DNA from: Bacteroidales bacterium
GTDB lineage: Bacteria > Bacteroidota > Bacteroidia > Bacteroidales > FEN-979
Length of the DNA stretch: 64,000 nucleotides
Assembly (NCBI GenBank): GCA_023229525.1
Contig: JALNZC010000014.1
Span: 23,903-87,902 of the forward strand
Reading direction: 5' to 3'
Shown: positions 42,978 through 50,854 of the stretch, in pieces
Position numbering within the stretch: position 1 is the first letter of the stretch
Layout: each line of letters opens with the position of its first letter
The notes under the pieces: model-generated
The model's database searches: none
The model's input: the letters and a program-made list of their open reading frames with translations, nothing else
Told to the model about the DNA's origin: nothing
Made by a program: the position numbers and the translations under genes

Positions 42978-43403
42978 ATGTGGGTTACTATAGTATTAGT
43001 TTCTATCCTTTTGGTTTTATTTGGTATCCTGATAATGATAGCCAGGCAACGCATGAAAAGCCTGAAGGATGTTAAGGAAAGTGAAAAAATCAAAATCCTT
43101 ACGGATCTGAATTTTCAGAATAAAATTAAAACAGGGACTGTTCTGGTCGATTTCTGGGCGGCCTGGTGCATGCCCTGCAAGATGATGGTTCCCGTATTGA
43201 ATGACCTTGCCGATGAAACAAACGGCAAAGTTACCATTGCAAAAGTCAATGTTGACGAGCAAAAAGCAACTGCTGCAAAATTTGGCATCCGTAGCATCCC
43301 TACCATGATACTATTTCAGAATGGAAGAGAAGCAAAACGGATTGTTGGCGTCAAAACCAAAGACTATTTGTTAAAGGAATTGGATCGTAGGATCAATCTT
43401 TGA
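42978..43403 (+). CDS. Membrane-tethered thioredoxin
   Basis: A 141-residue thioredoxin with a single N-terminal membrane helix (about residues 2-23) followed by a basic linker. The active site is WCMPC in VDFWAAWCMPCKMM, and the cis-Pro loop reads IRSIPTMILF. The anchor suggests attachment to the inner membrane; orientation cannot be fixed, though the basic linker (ARQRMKSLK) points to a cytoplasmic thioredoxin domain. It shares an operator-like sequence with a second thioredoxin-like gene at 48564. Confidence 0.87.
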   Translation: MWVTIVLVSILLVLFGILIMIARQRMKSLKDVKESEKIKILTDLNFQNKIKTGTVLVDFWAAWCMPCKMMVPVLNDLADETNGKVTIAKVNVDEQKATAAKFGIRSIPTMILFQNGREAKRIVGVKTKDYLLKELDRRINL

Positions 43404-43474
43404 AAAATATAGTGAAGAAAATATTTCTCCTTTTTTCCGGATAAAATCGAATTCGCTTATTTTATGACCATCGT

Positions 43475-43675
43475 TTAATGTTTTTCACAGCCTTCATGCG
43501 CTGAGCACGTTTGTTCATTATCGATGATCGTTCCGGCCAGAAATGCAGTTACAGCTAAATCTGCCCTTCCTTGACATCCCCGGACAACCTCAATACCATA
43601 TTCATGTAAATGATTAATTGCACCGGCGCCAATATTGCCGGTAAGCATGATGGAAACACCCGGTCACCCTTTATT
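43475..43675 (-). pseudogene. NifX-like protein remnant
   Basis: Translation on the minus strand gives MLTGNIGAGAINHLHEYGIE followed by VVRGCQGRADLAVTAFLAGT, the C-terminal half of a NifX/dinitrogenase cofactor-domain protein, ending TCSAHEGCEKH. The frame is open from 43648 to the stop at 43475. Just upstream in the same frame, PGVSI and before it YWHDNKG look like the same protein but are separated by a TGA (near 43663). No N-terminal half is found. Most likely a decayed gene, although a 57-residue product from 43648 is possible. Confidence 0.6.
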
Positions 43676-43693
43676 GTCATGCCAATAAATATT

Positions 43694-44080
43694 TTACTCC
43701 AATACACCTGGCTGTCTTGAGAAAATCAATTTCAGAGCTATTAAGATTAAAAAAATCCCAAAGATCTTTTTCATTAAATTTTCAGGGAGTTTCAACGCGA
43801 TCATTGAGCCAAAATACCCACCTATCATAAAGGTGGCAGCAATAATTACGGCATACCAAATATTGACCTGACCTGCTTTGTAATAATTGTAAGCCGCAAA
43901 AAGACCAATGGGCGGTAACATAACAGCCAGGCTCGTTCCCTGTGCCGTATGCTGGTCGACACTTAAAAAATACACCAGCGCCGGAATCATGATGACTGCC
44001 CCTCCCACTCCAAAAATTCCACCGAAAACACCTGCGATCAGCCCAATGGCGATAAGAATTAATACTGTTGTTGTTTCCAT
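43694..44080 (-). CDS. Half-size TauE/SafE-type sulfite exporter protein
   Basis: A 128-residue membrane protein with four predicted helices. GLIAGVFGGIFGVGGAVIMI is the conserved N-terminal motif of each half of TauE/SafE permeases, and QHTAQGTSLAVMLPP follows it. Full-size members have two such halves (about 250 residues); a single-half protein would have to dimerise. It lies in the sulfur island and could export sulfite, sulfide-derived anions or organosulfonates. Confidence 0.8.
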   Translation of the reverse strand: METTTVLILIAIGLIAGVFGGIFGVGGAVIMIPALVYFLSVDQHTAQGTSLAVMLPPIGLFAAYNYYKAGQVNIWYAVIIAATFMIGGYFGSMIALKLPENLMKKIFGIFLILIALKLIFSRQPGVLE

Positions 44081-44274
44081 ATTTAATTTCCCGTTTTATT
44101 TCCTCAAAATTATCAATTCAATGAATAGAATGTTTCGGAAAAAGTATTTGTGTTCAATTCTATTTAATAAAAATTATAAGAGAGTACTGCCATTCGGACC
44201 TTTACAACCTGGTTGACAAATATTCCAGTACCTGAAAAATAATCTCTGACTGCAAAAGTTATACATCATTATTA

Positions 44275-44282
44275 TAACTTTG
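44275..44282 (+). promoter_or_regulatory. -7 box of the 44321 gene
   Basis: TAACTTTG, 38 bases before the ATG. Confidence 0.45.
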
Positions 44283-44320
44283 GAAATGAATGTCGTGTCG
44301 GTCATTAAAACGATCAGAAA

Positions 44321-45025
44321 ATGAGCAAATCAATCATATATATACAGACTACCTCACTGCTTCTTATGTTCTTTACTATATGCTTTGTTATCATTTCCTG
44401 TTCAAGCGAAAATGTTAAAAACAGCCTTTCGGAACAAAACCTTAATGGTAAGGTTAAATCTTTAACCGAGACTACCTATCCGGTGGATGAGTCAGGCAGT
44501 ATAACCGACAGTAGTTTCATTGAAAAAAGATTATACAAGTATGATCCAAAGGGAAATAAAATTGAGGAGATCCATTATTATCCAGACAGTGTGTCTGATC
44601 TGATCACCTTCAAATATGATTTCAGTGGGAAGAAAGTTGAAAAAAGATGGCGGGATACAAACAATGAATTGGACCACCTCGCAACTTTCAGATATGATAG
44701 AAAAGGGAATAGAATTGAAAAAAAGTGGAGTGAAACCAATGGGAATCTGCTGAAGAAAGCCACTTATTTGTATGATAAAAACGGGAATAAAACGGCAGAG
44801 GAAATTATATCGTTTGAAGATAGTATGAGTGAAAGGAGGACATTTAGTTTTGACATCCGGCATAATTTAATTGAAGAAATCCAGTACAACTCCAACGACA
44901 GAATTACGCATCAATACATTTATAAATATCTTGACTTCGATAAAGCCGGAAACTGGCTGAAGCGATTGCAATTGGAAAAGAACATCCCAATCAGGATAAC
45001 CTTACGTATGATTGAATATTATTAA
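44321..45025 (+). CDS. Lipoprotein with YD/RHS-like repeats
   Basis: A 234-residue exported protein with a lipobox (VIISC) at about residue 28. The mature part has four or five repeats of about 30 residues of the pattern KYDPKGNKIEEIHYY, TFKYDFSGKKVEKRW, TFRYDRKGNRIEKKW, LYDKNGNKTAEE, akin to RHS/YD-type beta repeats of cell-surface proteins. No toxin or enzyme domain is attached. Function is unknown; surface exposure is likely. Confidence 0.7.
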   Translation: MSKSIIYIQTTSLLLMFFTICFVIISCSSENVKNSLSEQNLNGKVKSLTETTYPVDESGSITDSSFIEKRLYKYDPKGNKIEEIHYYPDSVSDLITFKYDFSGKKVEKRWRDTNNELDHLATFRYDRKGNRIEKKWSETNGNLLKKATYLYDKNGNKTAEEIISFEDSMSERRTFSFDIRHNLIEEIQYNSNDRITHQYIYKYLDFDKAGNWLKRLQLEKNIPIRITLRMIEYY

Positions 45026-45117
45026 AGGTTGATCAAGATTGAATCTTACTTTATCTCCTATTGTTGTGTCAGCTGTGAGGGAATTAAAAATCATTACGAA
45101 AATTTATGGATTATAAC

Positions 45118-46062
45118 ATGAAAAAAAGACCAGTCAGTATATCAATTATTACAATGGTCATGGTTTTAGGAACCAGTAGTTTCAGTTTCGGACAAAAAGA
45201 TTCAATGTTAGTGAACGGGAAAAAAATAGAAATGTTTACTTCCGGAATGGGGAATAATCAACATGACAAGCCTGTGATCGTATTTGAAAATGGGATGGCA
45301 ACCCGATATATCTGGTGGAAGACAGTGATCGATGCAGTATCTGAGAAAAACAGTGTATTTGCATATAACCGTCCAAGGATAGGCGCATCAGAAGATGACA
45401 GCCTCCCGCCAAAAATGAAACATATCGTTGATAATCTGAGGAAGATGTTACTGGAAAAAGGACTCTATCCGCCTTATCTTCTCGTAGGTCATTCTTTTGG
45501 CGGAGCATATATAAGAAGTTTTGCTTCATACTATCCGGATGAAATTGCGGGTCTTATATTTGTAGATCCGATTGACTTCACCAAAAAACAGGGTTATGGA
45601 AAGTTGCCATACCTGGCTATAGGATTAACAGAACATCAGTTTGATTCCTTATTTGCGGAACCCTATGATGATTTTCTCGAAAAACTATATGCAGAAATGC
45701 CGAAATATTATGTTGAAGAGGTGAAAATATCCAGGGAAATTAGTGCAACAAGTTTTGAAGAGTGCACTCGAAATCCTTTACCGGATGTGCCTGTACATTT
45801 TATTCAAGCGGGCGGTTATAAATCTAATCCGGATGAAAAGCCCACGATTTATGACAGGGAGGAGATGTTCAGAGTAGATAATAATATCAAGATGAAACGA
45901 TGGATTGAATTATTAAATCCCCTGAAATATGGAAAGTTATTTTATTGCTCGAATTCCGGACATTTCATTCAGACAGATGATCCCGAATTAATAATTTCAA
46001 GTATTAACCTGGCGTTGAAGGATTATCAAAAAATTCAAAAGGAAAAATCAGGCAGTCGCTAA
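45118..46062 (+). CDS. Exported alpha/beta-hydrolase
   Basis: Signal peptide MKKRPVSISIITMVMVLG ending at SFSFGQ; the Met at 45118 is preferred over 45106 because it sits next to the basic n-region. The hydrolase fold shows the nucleophile elbow VGHSFGGAYIRSF, the oxyanion region VFENGMATRYIWW, an acid candidate in the IFVDPIDF/DVPVHF strands and the catalytic His in CSNSGHFIQTDDPEL. Substrate is unknown. Neighbours give little help. Confidence 0.82.
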   Translation: MKKRPVSISIITMVMVLGTSSFSFGQKDSMLVNGKKIEMFTSGMGNNQHDKPVIVFENGMATRYIWWKTVIDAVSEKNSVFAYNRPRIGASEDDSLPPKMKHIVDNLRKMLLEKGLYPPYLLVGHSFGGAYIRSFASYYPDEIAGLIFVDPIDFTKKQGYGKLPYLAIGLTEHQFDSLFAEPYDDFLEKLYAEMPKYYVEEVKISREISATSFEECTRNPLPDVPVHFIQAGGYKSNPDEKPTIYDREEMFRVDNNIKMKRWIELLNPLKYGKLFYCSNSGHFIQTDDPELIISSINLALKDYQKIQKEKSGSR

Positions 46063-46281
46063 ATTATCGCATAAATCTTTCATGAGAAATAAGAAATAAT
46101 TGAGCTTTGGGTAACCTTTATTTATAATTCCTGGTTTTTTCTTCTGAGTTTCATGATATAAGATTTTCCGCGCACTATAAACCTATAATGGCGGTTGCCG
46201 CTATGACCCGTGCGAAACCTCAAATGATCGCCTTAGAGATCCAGGTGGGAGAGCATGGGGGGTAGCGGGTGTTATGGGGCG
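46063..46281. other. Intergenic region with no recognised feature
   Basis: About 220 bases between convergent genes. It includes a GC-rich patch (46190-46275) unlike the AT-rich surroundings. No ORF, RNA or repeat recognised. Confidence 0.4.
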
Positions 46282-47277
46282 TTATTCTCCTATCAATTCT
46301 ATTTCTGTGGAATCATCAATTTTACTTATATCATTAATTAATTTTTTTATTCGGTCATTATCTGGCTCAATAGTAAGAACCTTTTGAAAAAATCTTCCTG
46401 CCTCAATTAAGTCATTTTTCATTAAAAAAATATATCCTAAACATTCTAAAGCAAATGTATTATTTTTGTTTAATTTAAGTGCTTGATTATAGCTTTCCTC
46501 GGCGGCTGTATAATTTCTTAAAGACGAATAATATTGTCCAAGTGATATGTAAACTCTCTCAGCCTTAGGATTAATTTTTAAAGCGTTATCGAATGATTGG
46601 ATTGCTAGCTTATTATGCATCTTAGCATATTCAATACCAAGATTATAGTGTGCGCTAAAAAACAATTCATTGGTCTCTATTGCTTTTTTATAATAAAAAA
46701 TCGCTTTTTTAGTACCCATATTTTCAAGTGCAATCTTTGAAAAAACTATTGCTAAATATTCTCTAGCAACGTGGTTTTTATTATTTAATGAAAGTGCTTT
46801 TTTGTAATTCTTTATTGATAATTGAAAATCTCCAGTCCCAAGGTAAAGATCACCATATCGCTTCCGAATAAATGATAGCCTGTATTTTTTATTCAATACA
46901 TTAAGGATTTTTTCGACTTCATCAAATCTGGATTTCTGTAATAGTAATAATATTTTTTTATCAATTTTTTGTACCTCCCACCTCTCTGTTTCAGATAAAC
47001 CCTTAATCTCATTTTTTGGAATGTAACTATTAATGAAAGGGGCCAAAGCATCTTCAATATCATCATTTTGTTGATCCTTTATTTTCTCAGAAACATAGAA
47101 TTCAAATTCTCTTTGTTCACGATGCTGCCTAATATCCTTTAAAAGACTTAATAAAAATCCAATAAGTCCAATAAGAGTTGAAATTACTAGTGGAATAGTG
47201 ATCTTAGCACTAATCAGGATATTTGTTATCAAAGCTAAAGAGCTTACTAAAAACACTATGAGAGAGGCCTTTTTCAA
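46282..47277 (-). CDS. TPR-repeat membrane protein, AT-rich
   Basis: A 331-residue protein with two N-terminal membrane helices (about 3-25 and 30-48) and then five to six tetratricopeptide repeats (for example AIFYYKKAIETNELFFSAHY, YTAAEESYNQALKLNKNNTF). It begins with TTG, since no ATG is available before the membrane segment. Codons are strongly AT-biased compared with neighbours (runs of AAA, ATT, TTA), suggesting recent transfer. A role as a protein-protein scaffold is the usual one; the partner is unknown. Confidence 0.75.
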   Translation of the reverse strand: MKKASLIVFLVSSLALITNILISAKITIPLVISTLIGLIGFLLSLLKDIRQHREQREFEFYVSEKIKDQQNDDIEDALAPFINSYIPKNEIKGLSETERWEVQKIDKKILLLLQKSRFDEVEKILNVLNKKYRLSFIRKRYGDLYLGTGDFQLSIKNYKKALSLNNKNHVAREYLAIVFSKIALENMGTKKAIFYYKKAIETNELFFSAHYNLGIEYAKMHNKLAIQSFDNALKINPKAERVYISLGQYYSSLRNYTAAEESYNQALKLNKNNTFALECLGYIFLMKNDLIEAGRFFQKVLTIEPDNDRIKKLINDISKIDDSTEIELIGE

Positions 47278-47331
47278 TTTTGCTTCATTTTAATGCCCGA
47301 TAATACAGGGATAAAATTAATAGAAAATATT

Positions 47332-47339
47332 TAAATTTG
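47332..47339 (+). promoter_or_regulatory. -7 box of the secreted DsrE gene
   Basis: TAAATTTG, 21 bases before the ATG at 47361; favours that start over the one at 47343. Confidence 0.5.
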
Positions 47340-47360
47340 TAGATGCTTTATTATCATACT

Positions 47361-47801
47361 ATGAACACAAGGAAATCGTATTTTTCAGTTATACTTTTCT
47401 TATTCTTTTCGGCAATTAGTCTTTTTGCTCAAGAACCCAATGTAAAAAGCCAAAACAACCCGAAAGGGTTGTCCAATAAAACGAAAATCGGTATTGTCCT
47501 TTATTCAAACGATCCAGAAACAGTCTGGAATGCATTCAGGCTGGCGAATTTTTCATTGAATAATGGGGATAGTGTATCCGTTTTTCTTCTGGGGAAGGGT
47601 GTGGGAGCTCAGGATATCAAATCCAAGGACTTTGATGTCAAGGATCAAATGAATACATTTTCTGAAAATGGTGGAAAAATCATGGCCTGCGGAACCTGTT
47701 TAAGACAACGAAAAACGGATGGGTCCAAATTATGTCCGGTTTCTTCCTTGAGTGACCTATATGAAATGATTAAAACAAACGATAAAATCTTAAATTTTTA
47801 A
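47361..47801 (+). CDS. Exported DsrE-family protein
   Basis: Signal peptide MNTRKSYFSVILFLFFSA ending at SLFAQ, then a DsrE/F-like Rossmann-type domain: KIGIVLYSNDPETVWNAFRLANF, VSVFLLGKGVGAQDI and the Cys-containing stretch GGKIMACGTCLRQRK with CxxC. Because it is exported, it probably handles sulfur or thiols in the periplasm, unlike the cytoplasmic DsrE2 at 35478. Confidence 0.82.
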   Translation: MNTRKSYFSVILFLFFSAISLFAQEPNVKSQNNPKGLSNKTKIGIVLYSNDPETVWNAFRLANFSLNNGDSVSVFLLGKGVGAQDIKSKDFDVKDQMNTFSENGGKIMACGTCLRQRKTDGSKLCPVSSLSDLYEMIKTNDKILNF

Positions 47802-47925
47802 ATCCCTATTTGGAAATGAAAATCCTTTTATTGATCAATGATTTCCTTTTTAAAAAAGTCATTCTGATTGATGCGGTGAACATATTCTGTTTCAGCGTAC
47901 CGCTAAGTCCACATTTCCTTACTCA

Positions 47926-48056
47926 TAATCAATTGGTATGAACCCCAGAGCAAGCCCTGGACCCGAATTCCACCCCAAGGGGCGGAGAATTTATCCTGGG
48001 GACCTCAACCCCTGCACCCCTTCTCCTTAAGGAGAAGGCCTGGGGATAAGGTGATT
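47926..48056. repeat. Dispersed ~130-bp repeat, copy 3 (inverted)
   Basis: Reverse complement of the family at 2421-2551, beginning TAATCAATTGGTATGAACCC and containing CTTCTCCTTAAGGAGAAGG. It fills most of the space between the exported DsrE gene and the DUF6132 gene. No promoter or gene is seen in 47802-47925. Confidence 0.72.
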
Positions 48057-48138
48057 AAAGAGAATCTATTACTTTTTTCAATCTGTTAGTCACCTCCATA
48101 ATAATAGGTTCAAGGCTGGGGTTTTGAATGGCCATCAT
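48055..48138 (-). CDS. Possible 27-residue ORF
   Basis: Minus-strand ORF with two ATGs encoding MMAIQNPSLEPIIMEV followed by TNRLKKVIDSL and a stop at the edge of the dispersed repeat. It lies 21 bases downstream of the DUF6132 gene in the same direction. It may be a real micro-protein or the remains of a larger gene. No family recognised. Confidence 0.25.
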   Translation of the reverse strand: MMAIQNPSLEPIIMEVTNRLKKVIDSL

Positions 48139-48159
48139 AGTATTATTGACTTTCCTTAC

Positions 48160-48396
48160 TTAACAAGCGCAAGGCCGGTTGACAACAAAGTATCCCAGGA
48201 ATCCCCCGAAAGCGATGCTTGCATAAGGATTGCCGGTAATTGCACAACTTTCGGAGGCACATCCGACGAAATGATAGTAAAGAAAGCCGCCGGTTCCACC
48301 CACTATTACCGCAATGACTGCTTTCCAAAAGTGCCATGATTTGAGATACTCTTTGACTGATTGTGGTTTCCCTTTTACTTGACAGGAACTTTCCAT
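48160..48396 (-). CDS. DUF6132-type small membrane protein
   Basis: A 78-residue protein with two membrane helices and conserved cysteines: a helix near residues 25-45 (FWKAVIAVIVGGTGGFLYYHF), the GCASESCAITGNPYASIAFGG motif typical of this small Bacteroidetes family, and a C-terminal CAC. It often accompanies thioredoxin, rhodanese or DUF2892 genes. Function is unknown; the paired cysteines hint at redox or sulfur handling at the membrane. Confidence 0.72.
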   Translation of the reverse strand: MESSCQVKGKPQSVKEYLKSWHFWKAVIAVIVGGTGGFLYYHFVGCASESCAITGNPYASIAFGGFLGYFVVNRPCAC

Positions 48397-48440
48397 AAAA
48401 AGACGATTAATGTTTTATCGTGCAAAGGTACAATTAGTAT

Positions 48441-48481
48441 TTAATTAAATCGCTTTAGTATCACTTATTTTATTATTTTTG
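48441..48481 (+). promoter_or_regulatory. Promoter with operator shared with 42909-42958
   Basis: ATTAAATCGCTTTAGT inside a 25-base block (48441-48465) matching 24 of 25 bases of 42909-42933. The -7 box TATTTTTG is at 48474-48481. Both copies precede thioredoxin-fold genes. Confidence 0.65.
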
Positions 48482-48563
48482 TATCGGAATGGTGATATTT
48501 ATGCGCTTTGTTTTGGTATAATATTTGACACATACAGACACTAACATATAAAAACTTAACCCT

Positions 48564-48911
48564 ATGCTACAAACAAATTTAAAACACATTCTGAGTGCAT
48601 CCGAACATCAGAAATTCATCGGAGAGAATGAAAATGTACTGATCTGCTGCGGGAGAATGGGCCCTATGTGCATCCCGGTTTATGGTATTATGGAGGAATT
48701 GGAACCGGAATATCCTCATGTTAGATTTGCAGATATGGAATTTGACAACCCTGAATCCCATGTGATCAGGAATGCTCCTGAATGTAATGGTTTTATGGGT
48801 TTACCTTTCACGGTTTATTACAAAAAAGGAAAACTTGTAAAAGCAACAACAAGTATCCAGAATGAGCTACAGATCACGTCCGTCCTGGATGCTGAATTTG
48901 GTAAACCTTGA
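48564..48911 (+). CDS. Thioredoxin-fold protein with altered active site
   Basis: A 115-residue thioredoxin-like protein. In place of WCGPC the active region reads LICCGRMGPMCIPVYG. Aligning the following MEELEPEY helix with the LEEL helix of thioredoxin puts Cys at the second active-site position and Gly at the first, while an extra vicinal Cys pair lies at the end of the beta strand. GLPFTVYYKKG supplies the cis-Pro. It may act on persulfides or as a monothiol carrier rather than as a classic disulfide reductase. Confidence 0.75.
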   Translation: MLQTNLKHILSASEHQKFIGENENVLICCGRMGPMCIPVYGIMEELEPEYPHVRFADMEFDNPESHVIRNAPECNGFMGLPFTVYYKKGKLVKATTSIQNELQITSVLDAEFGKP

Positions 48912-48998
48912 CCTCTGGGTAAACATCAGAATTCGTAATTATGTACTTGCAACTTTGTATTTTTATAGTTTAATTTCCTAACCTAAAATTTGACCATT

Positions 48999-49202
48999 AT
49001 GAAAAAGAACATGGGAACAATTGACATTGTGATCAGGTTATTAATTGCAGCTTTAGTGATTATCCTCTATTTTACACAGGTAATTTCTGGAACACTCGCA
49101 ATTATTCTATTGATCTTTGCCGGGATATTTATTCTTACCAGCTTATTCGGCTTCTGCCCTTTATATCTTCCTTTTGGGATAAGTACCAAGGGAAAGAAAT
49201 AG
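48999..49202 (+). CDS. DUF2892 (YgaP-like) membrane protein
   Basis: A 67-residue protein with two membrane helices (IVIRLLIAALVIILYFTQ and LAIILLIFAGIFILTSLFG) and the conserved GFCPLYLPFGI end of the DUF2892 family, which forms the membrane part of the rhodanese YgaP in E. coli. The Met at 48999 matches the family start (MKKNMGTID). Likely linked to sulfur trafficking at the membrane. Confidence 0.82.
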   Translation: MKKNMGTIDIVIRLLIAALVIILYFTQVISGTLAIILLIFAGIFILTSLFGFCPLYLPFGISTKGKK

Positions 49203-49233
49203 AGAAAAAAAATTTCAGCGCGCAAGTTTTTAC

Positions 49234-49264
49234 CATCTGGTTCGTCTAATTTATAAACCAGATG
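49234..49264. other. 9-bp perfect hairpin upstream of the 49289 gene
   Basis: CATCTGGTT (49234-49242) and AACCAGATG (49256-49264) with a 13-base loop. No T-run follows. It may be an operator or leader structure for the following gene, or end the DUF2892 transcript. Confidence 0.4.
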
Positions 49265-49288
49265 TTTAACTTAATTATAACTTTTAAA

Positions 49289-49720
49289 ATGAAAGCGCTT
49301 AAGAGAATTACTGTATTATTGGCAGTCATGTTACCTATGACTTATCAGGGGTTTTCCCAAAACGGATCGTCCAACACTATACAAAAGAACTCCTTAAAAA
49401 CACAAATTTCGACAGAGTTTATTCCCGGAAAATTTATCGATACCAATAAGGATGGGGTCTGCGACAACTATCAGGCAAGGATGAATCAAAGCCGGGGCGC
49501 TAATTTTGTTGACAAAAACGGGGATGGCATTTGCGATAATCGTCCGGGTGTAGCTCAGGGAAGATGCAATCCAAATGGGTGTGGAATGGGTTATCAGCAT
49601 CGACATGGTCGCGGTCAGGGAAATTGCTGCATTGATGGAAACAAGTACCAACACCGGCATGGTAAATGGAATCAAAATTCACCCACCTCTGTACCGCTGA
49701 AAACGATCGATAAGAATTAG
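49289..49720 (+). CDS. Exported protein with Ca-binding-like DxNxDG repeats
   Basis: Signal peptide MKALKRITVLLAVMLPMTYQ cut near GFSQ. The mature protein has two DTNKDGVCDNYQ/DKNGDGICDN motifs like the thrombospondin type 3 or EF-hand loops that bind calcium, then a His/Cys/Gly-rich tail (GRCNPNGCGMGYQHRHGRG, GNCCIDGNKYQHRHGK) suited to transition metals. It stands before an ECF sigma operon, separated by a terminator. Probably a periplasmic metal-binding or sensing protein; I know no named homologue. Confidence 0.7.
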   Translation: MKALKRITVLLAVMLPMTYQGFSQNGSSNTIQKNSLKTQISTEFIPGKFIDTNKDGVCDNYQARMNQSRGANFVDKNGDGICDNRPGVAQGRCNPNGCGMGYQHRHGRGQGNCCIDGNKYQHRHGKWNQNSPTSVPLKTIDKN

Positions 49721-49739
49721 GCAACACTCAATTCACTGA

Positions 49740-49788
49740 GAAGCCAAAATATTCCTAAATTTCTGGAATATTCTGGCTTCCTTTTTTC
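49740..49788 (+). terminator. Strong intrinsic terminator just before the ECF sigma gene
   Basis: A perfect 16-bp stem from GAAGCCAAAATATTCC to GGAATATTCTGGCTTC (one G-T type pair), with loop TAAATTTCT, followed by CTTTTTT. It ends only 18 bases before the sigma-factor ATG at 49806, so any sigma transcription from upstream must read through it. Confidence 0.8.
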
Positions 49789-49805
49789 TCCAAATGCATC
49801 AAAGA

Positions 49806-50393
49806 ATGACGGAACATGCGCTGATAGACGGGCTTATAACTCAAAACAAAGACGCTATTCAATACCTCGTACATCACTATCAGAAAAATGTCATTAAGAC
49901 TGCATATTATTTTGTTGACAATATGCAGGATGCCGAAGATCTTTCACAGGATGTGTTACTTGAGATCCTCCGGTCCATTGGACGTTATAAAAAAGAATCT
50001 TCTCTTAATACCTGGATTTACCGGATTACGGTGAATAAATCGTTGGATCACTTGCGAAGACAAAAAAGAAGGAATATTTTTCAAACTTTAGAATCATTCC
50101 TGCAGGGTACAACACATGAAAAAATTGGTAAAAATCTTGAACCTTCGGTGACAGACACAACACATGAAGATAAAGAGAAAAAAAAAATCCTTGATATTGC
50201 TGTAAATTCATTACCCGAGAATCAAAGAATAGCATTCATCTTGAATAAATATGATGAGTTGACATACAAAGAAATAGCCGAAATCATGAATCTGTCTATT
50301 TCATCTATCGAATCGCTTATTCATAGGGCAAAAATGAAACTTCAAAATAAATTGGTAAATTATTTTTCAGAATATGCAAAAGGCATCAAATAA
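49806..50393 (+). CDS. ECF-type RNA polymerase sigma factor
   Basis: A sigma-70 region 2 (about 15-85, with YHYQKNVIKTAYYFVDNMQD and DLSQDVLLEILRSI) and region 4 (about 130-190, LPENQRIAFILNKYDELTYKEIAE and SISSIESLIHRAK) and no region 1 or 3, as in ECF sigma factors. The Met at 49794 is also in frame but would begin six bases after the terminator T-run, so 49806 is preferred. The anti-sigma gene overlaps its end by 20 bases. Confidence 0.9.
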   Translation: MTEHALIDGLITQNKDAIQYLVHHYQKNVIKTAYYFVDNMQDAEDLSQDVLLEILRSIGRYKKESSLNTWIYRITVNKSLDHLRRQKRRNIFQTLESFLQGTTHEKIGKNLEPSVTDTTHEDKEKKKILDIAVNSLPENQRIAFILNKYDELTYKEIAEIMNLSISSIESLIHRAKMKLQNKLVNYFSEYAKGIK

Positions 50394-50844
50394 GTTGGAT
50401 TGCGATTTCATTCGCGACAATCTATTCTCTTACCAGGAAAACAAACTTTCGGGTGAAAAAAAGCAAATGTTTGAAGATCATCTTCTTATATGTCACAAAT
50501 GTACTCAACTTGTACAATATTTTAAATCAATTTCGAAAATATTCGAAGCAAAGAGAAGTGATGAACCAAACCCGTTTATCGAAACCCGAACGATTCAACG
50601 CATTGAAGCAGAACTTAAACACGGGAATATCCCGGCTTTTACTTTCTCCCATAGGATATTTCAGCCGTTACTAGTATCAATCATAATTTTTGTCGCTAGT
50701 TTAATTGGTTTTTCATTAGGAAAGGAGGTTGATAAAGAAATTTCCATAAATCTATTACGTCAGAATGATATTCAGACTATGAAATCTGATCTCTATATTA
50801 CCGACTTTATGGATGAGAATAACACAATTTTTAACAATCATTAA
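50374..50844 (+). CDS. Zinc-finger (zf-HC2) anti-sigma factor
   Basis: The N-terminal HxxxCxxC zinc motif (FEDHLLICHKCTQL) holds the sigma factor in anti-sigma proteins of this type. One membrane helix (about 92-112, FQPLLVSIIIFVASLIGF) then leads to a short periplasmic tail. It overlaps the sigma gene by 20 bases. Together they form an envelope-signal switch. Confidence 0.87.
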   Translation: MQKASNKLDCDFIRDNLFSYQENKLSGEKKQMFEDHLLICHKCTQLVQYFKSISKIFEAKRSDEPNPFIETRTIQRIEAELKHGNIPAFTFSHRIFQPLLVSIIIFVASLIGFSLGKEVDKEISINLLRQNDIQTMKSDLYITDFMDENNTIFNNH

Positions 50845-50854
50845 AACGAATGCA

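Noticed and set aside
43475..43675. Selenocysteine-containing NifX-like protein read through TGA
   Set aside because: No SECIS-like structure was identified after the TGA, no Sec machinery is visible, and the N-terminal half is missing, so decay is simpler.
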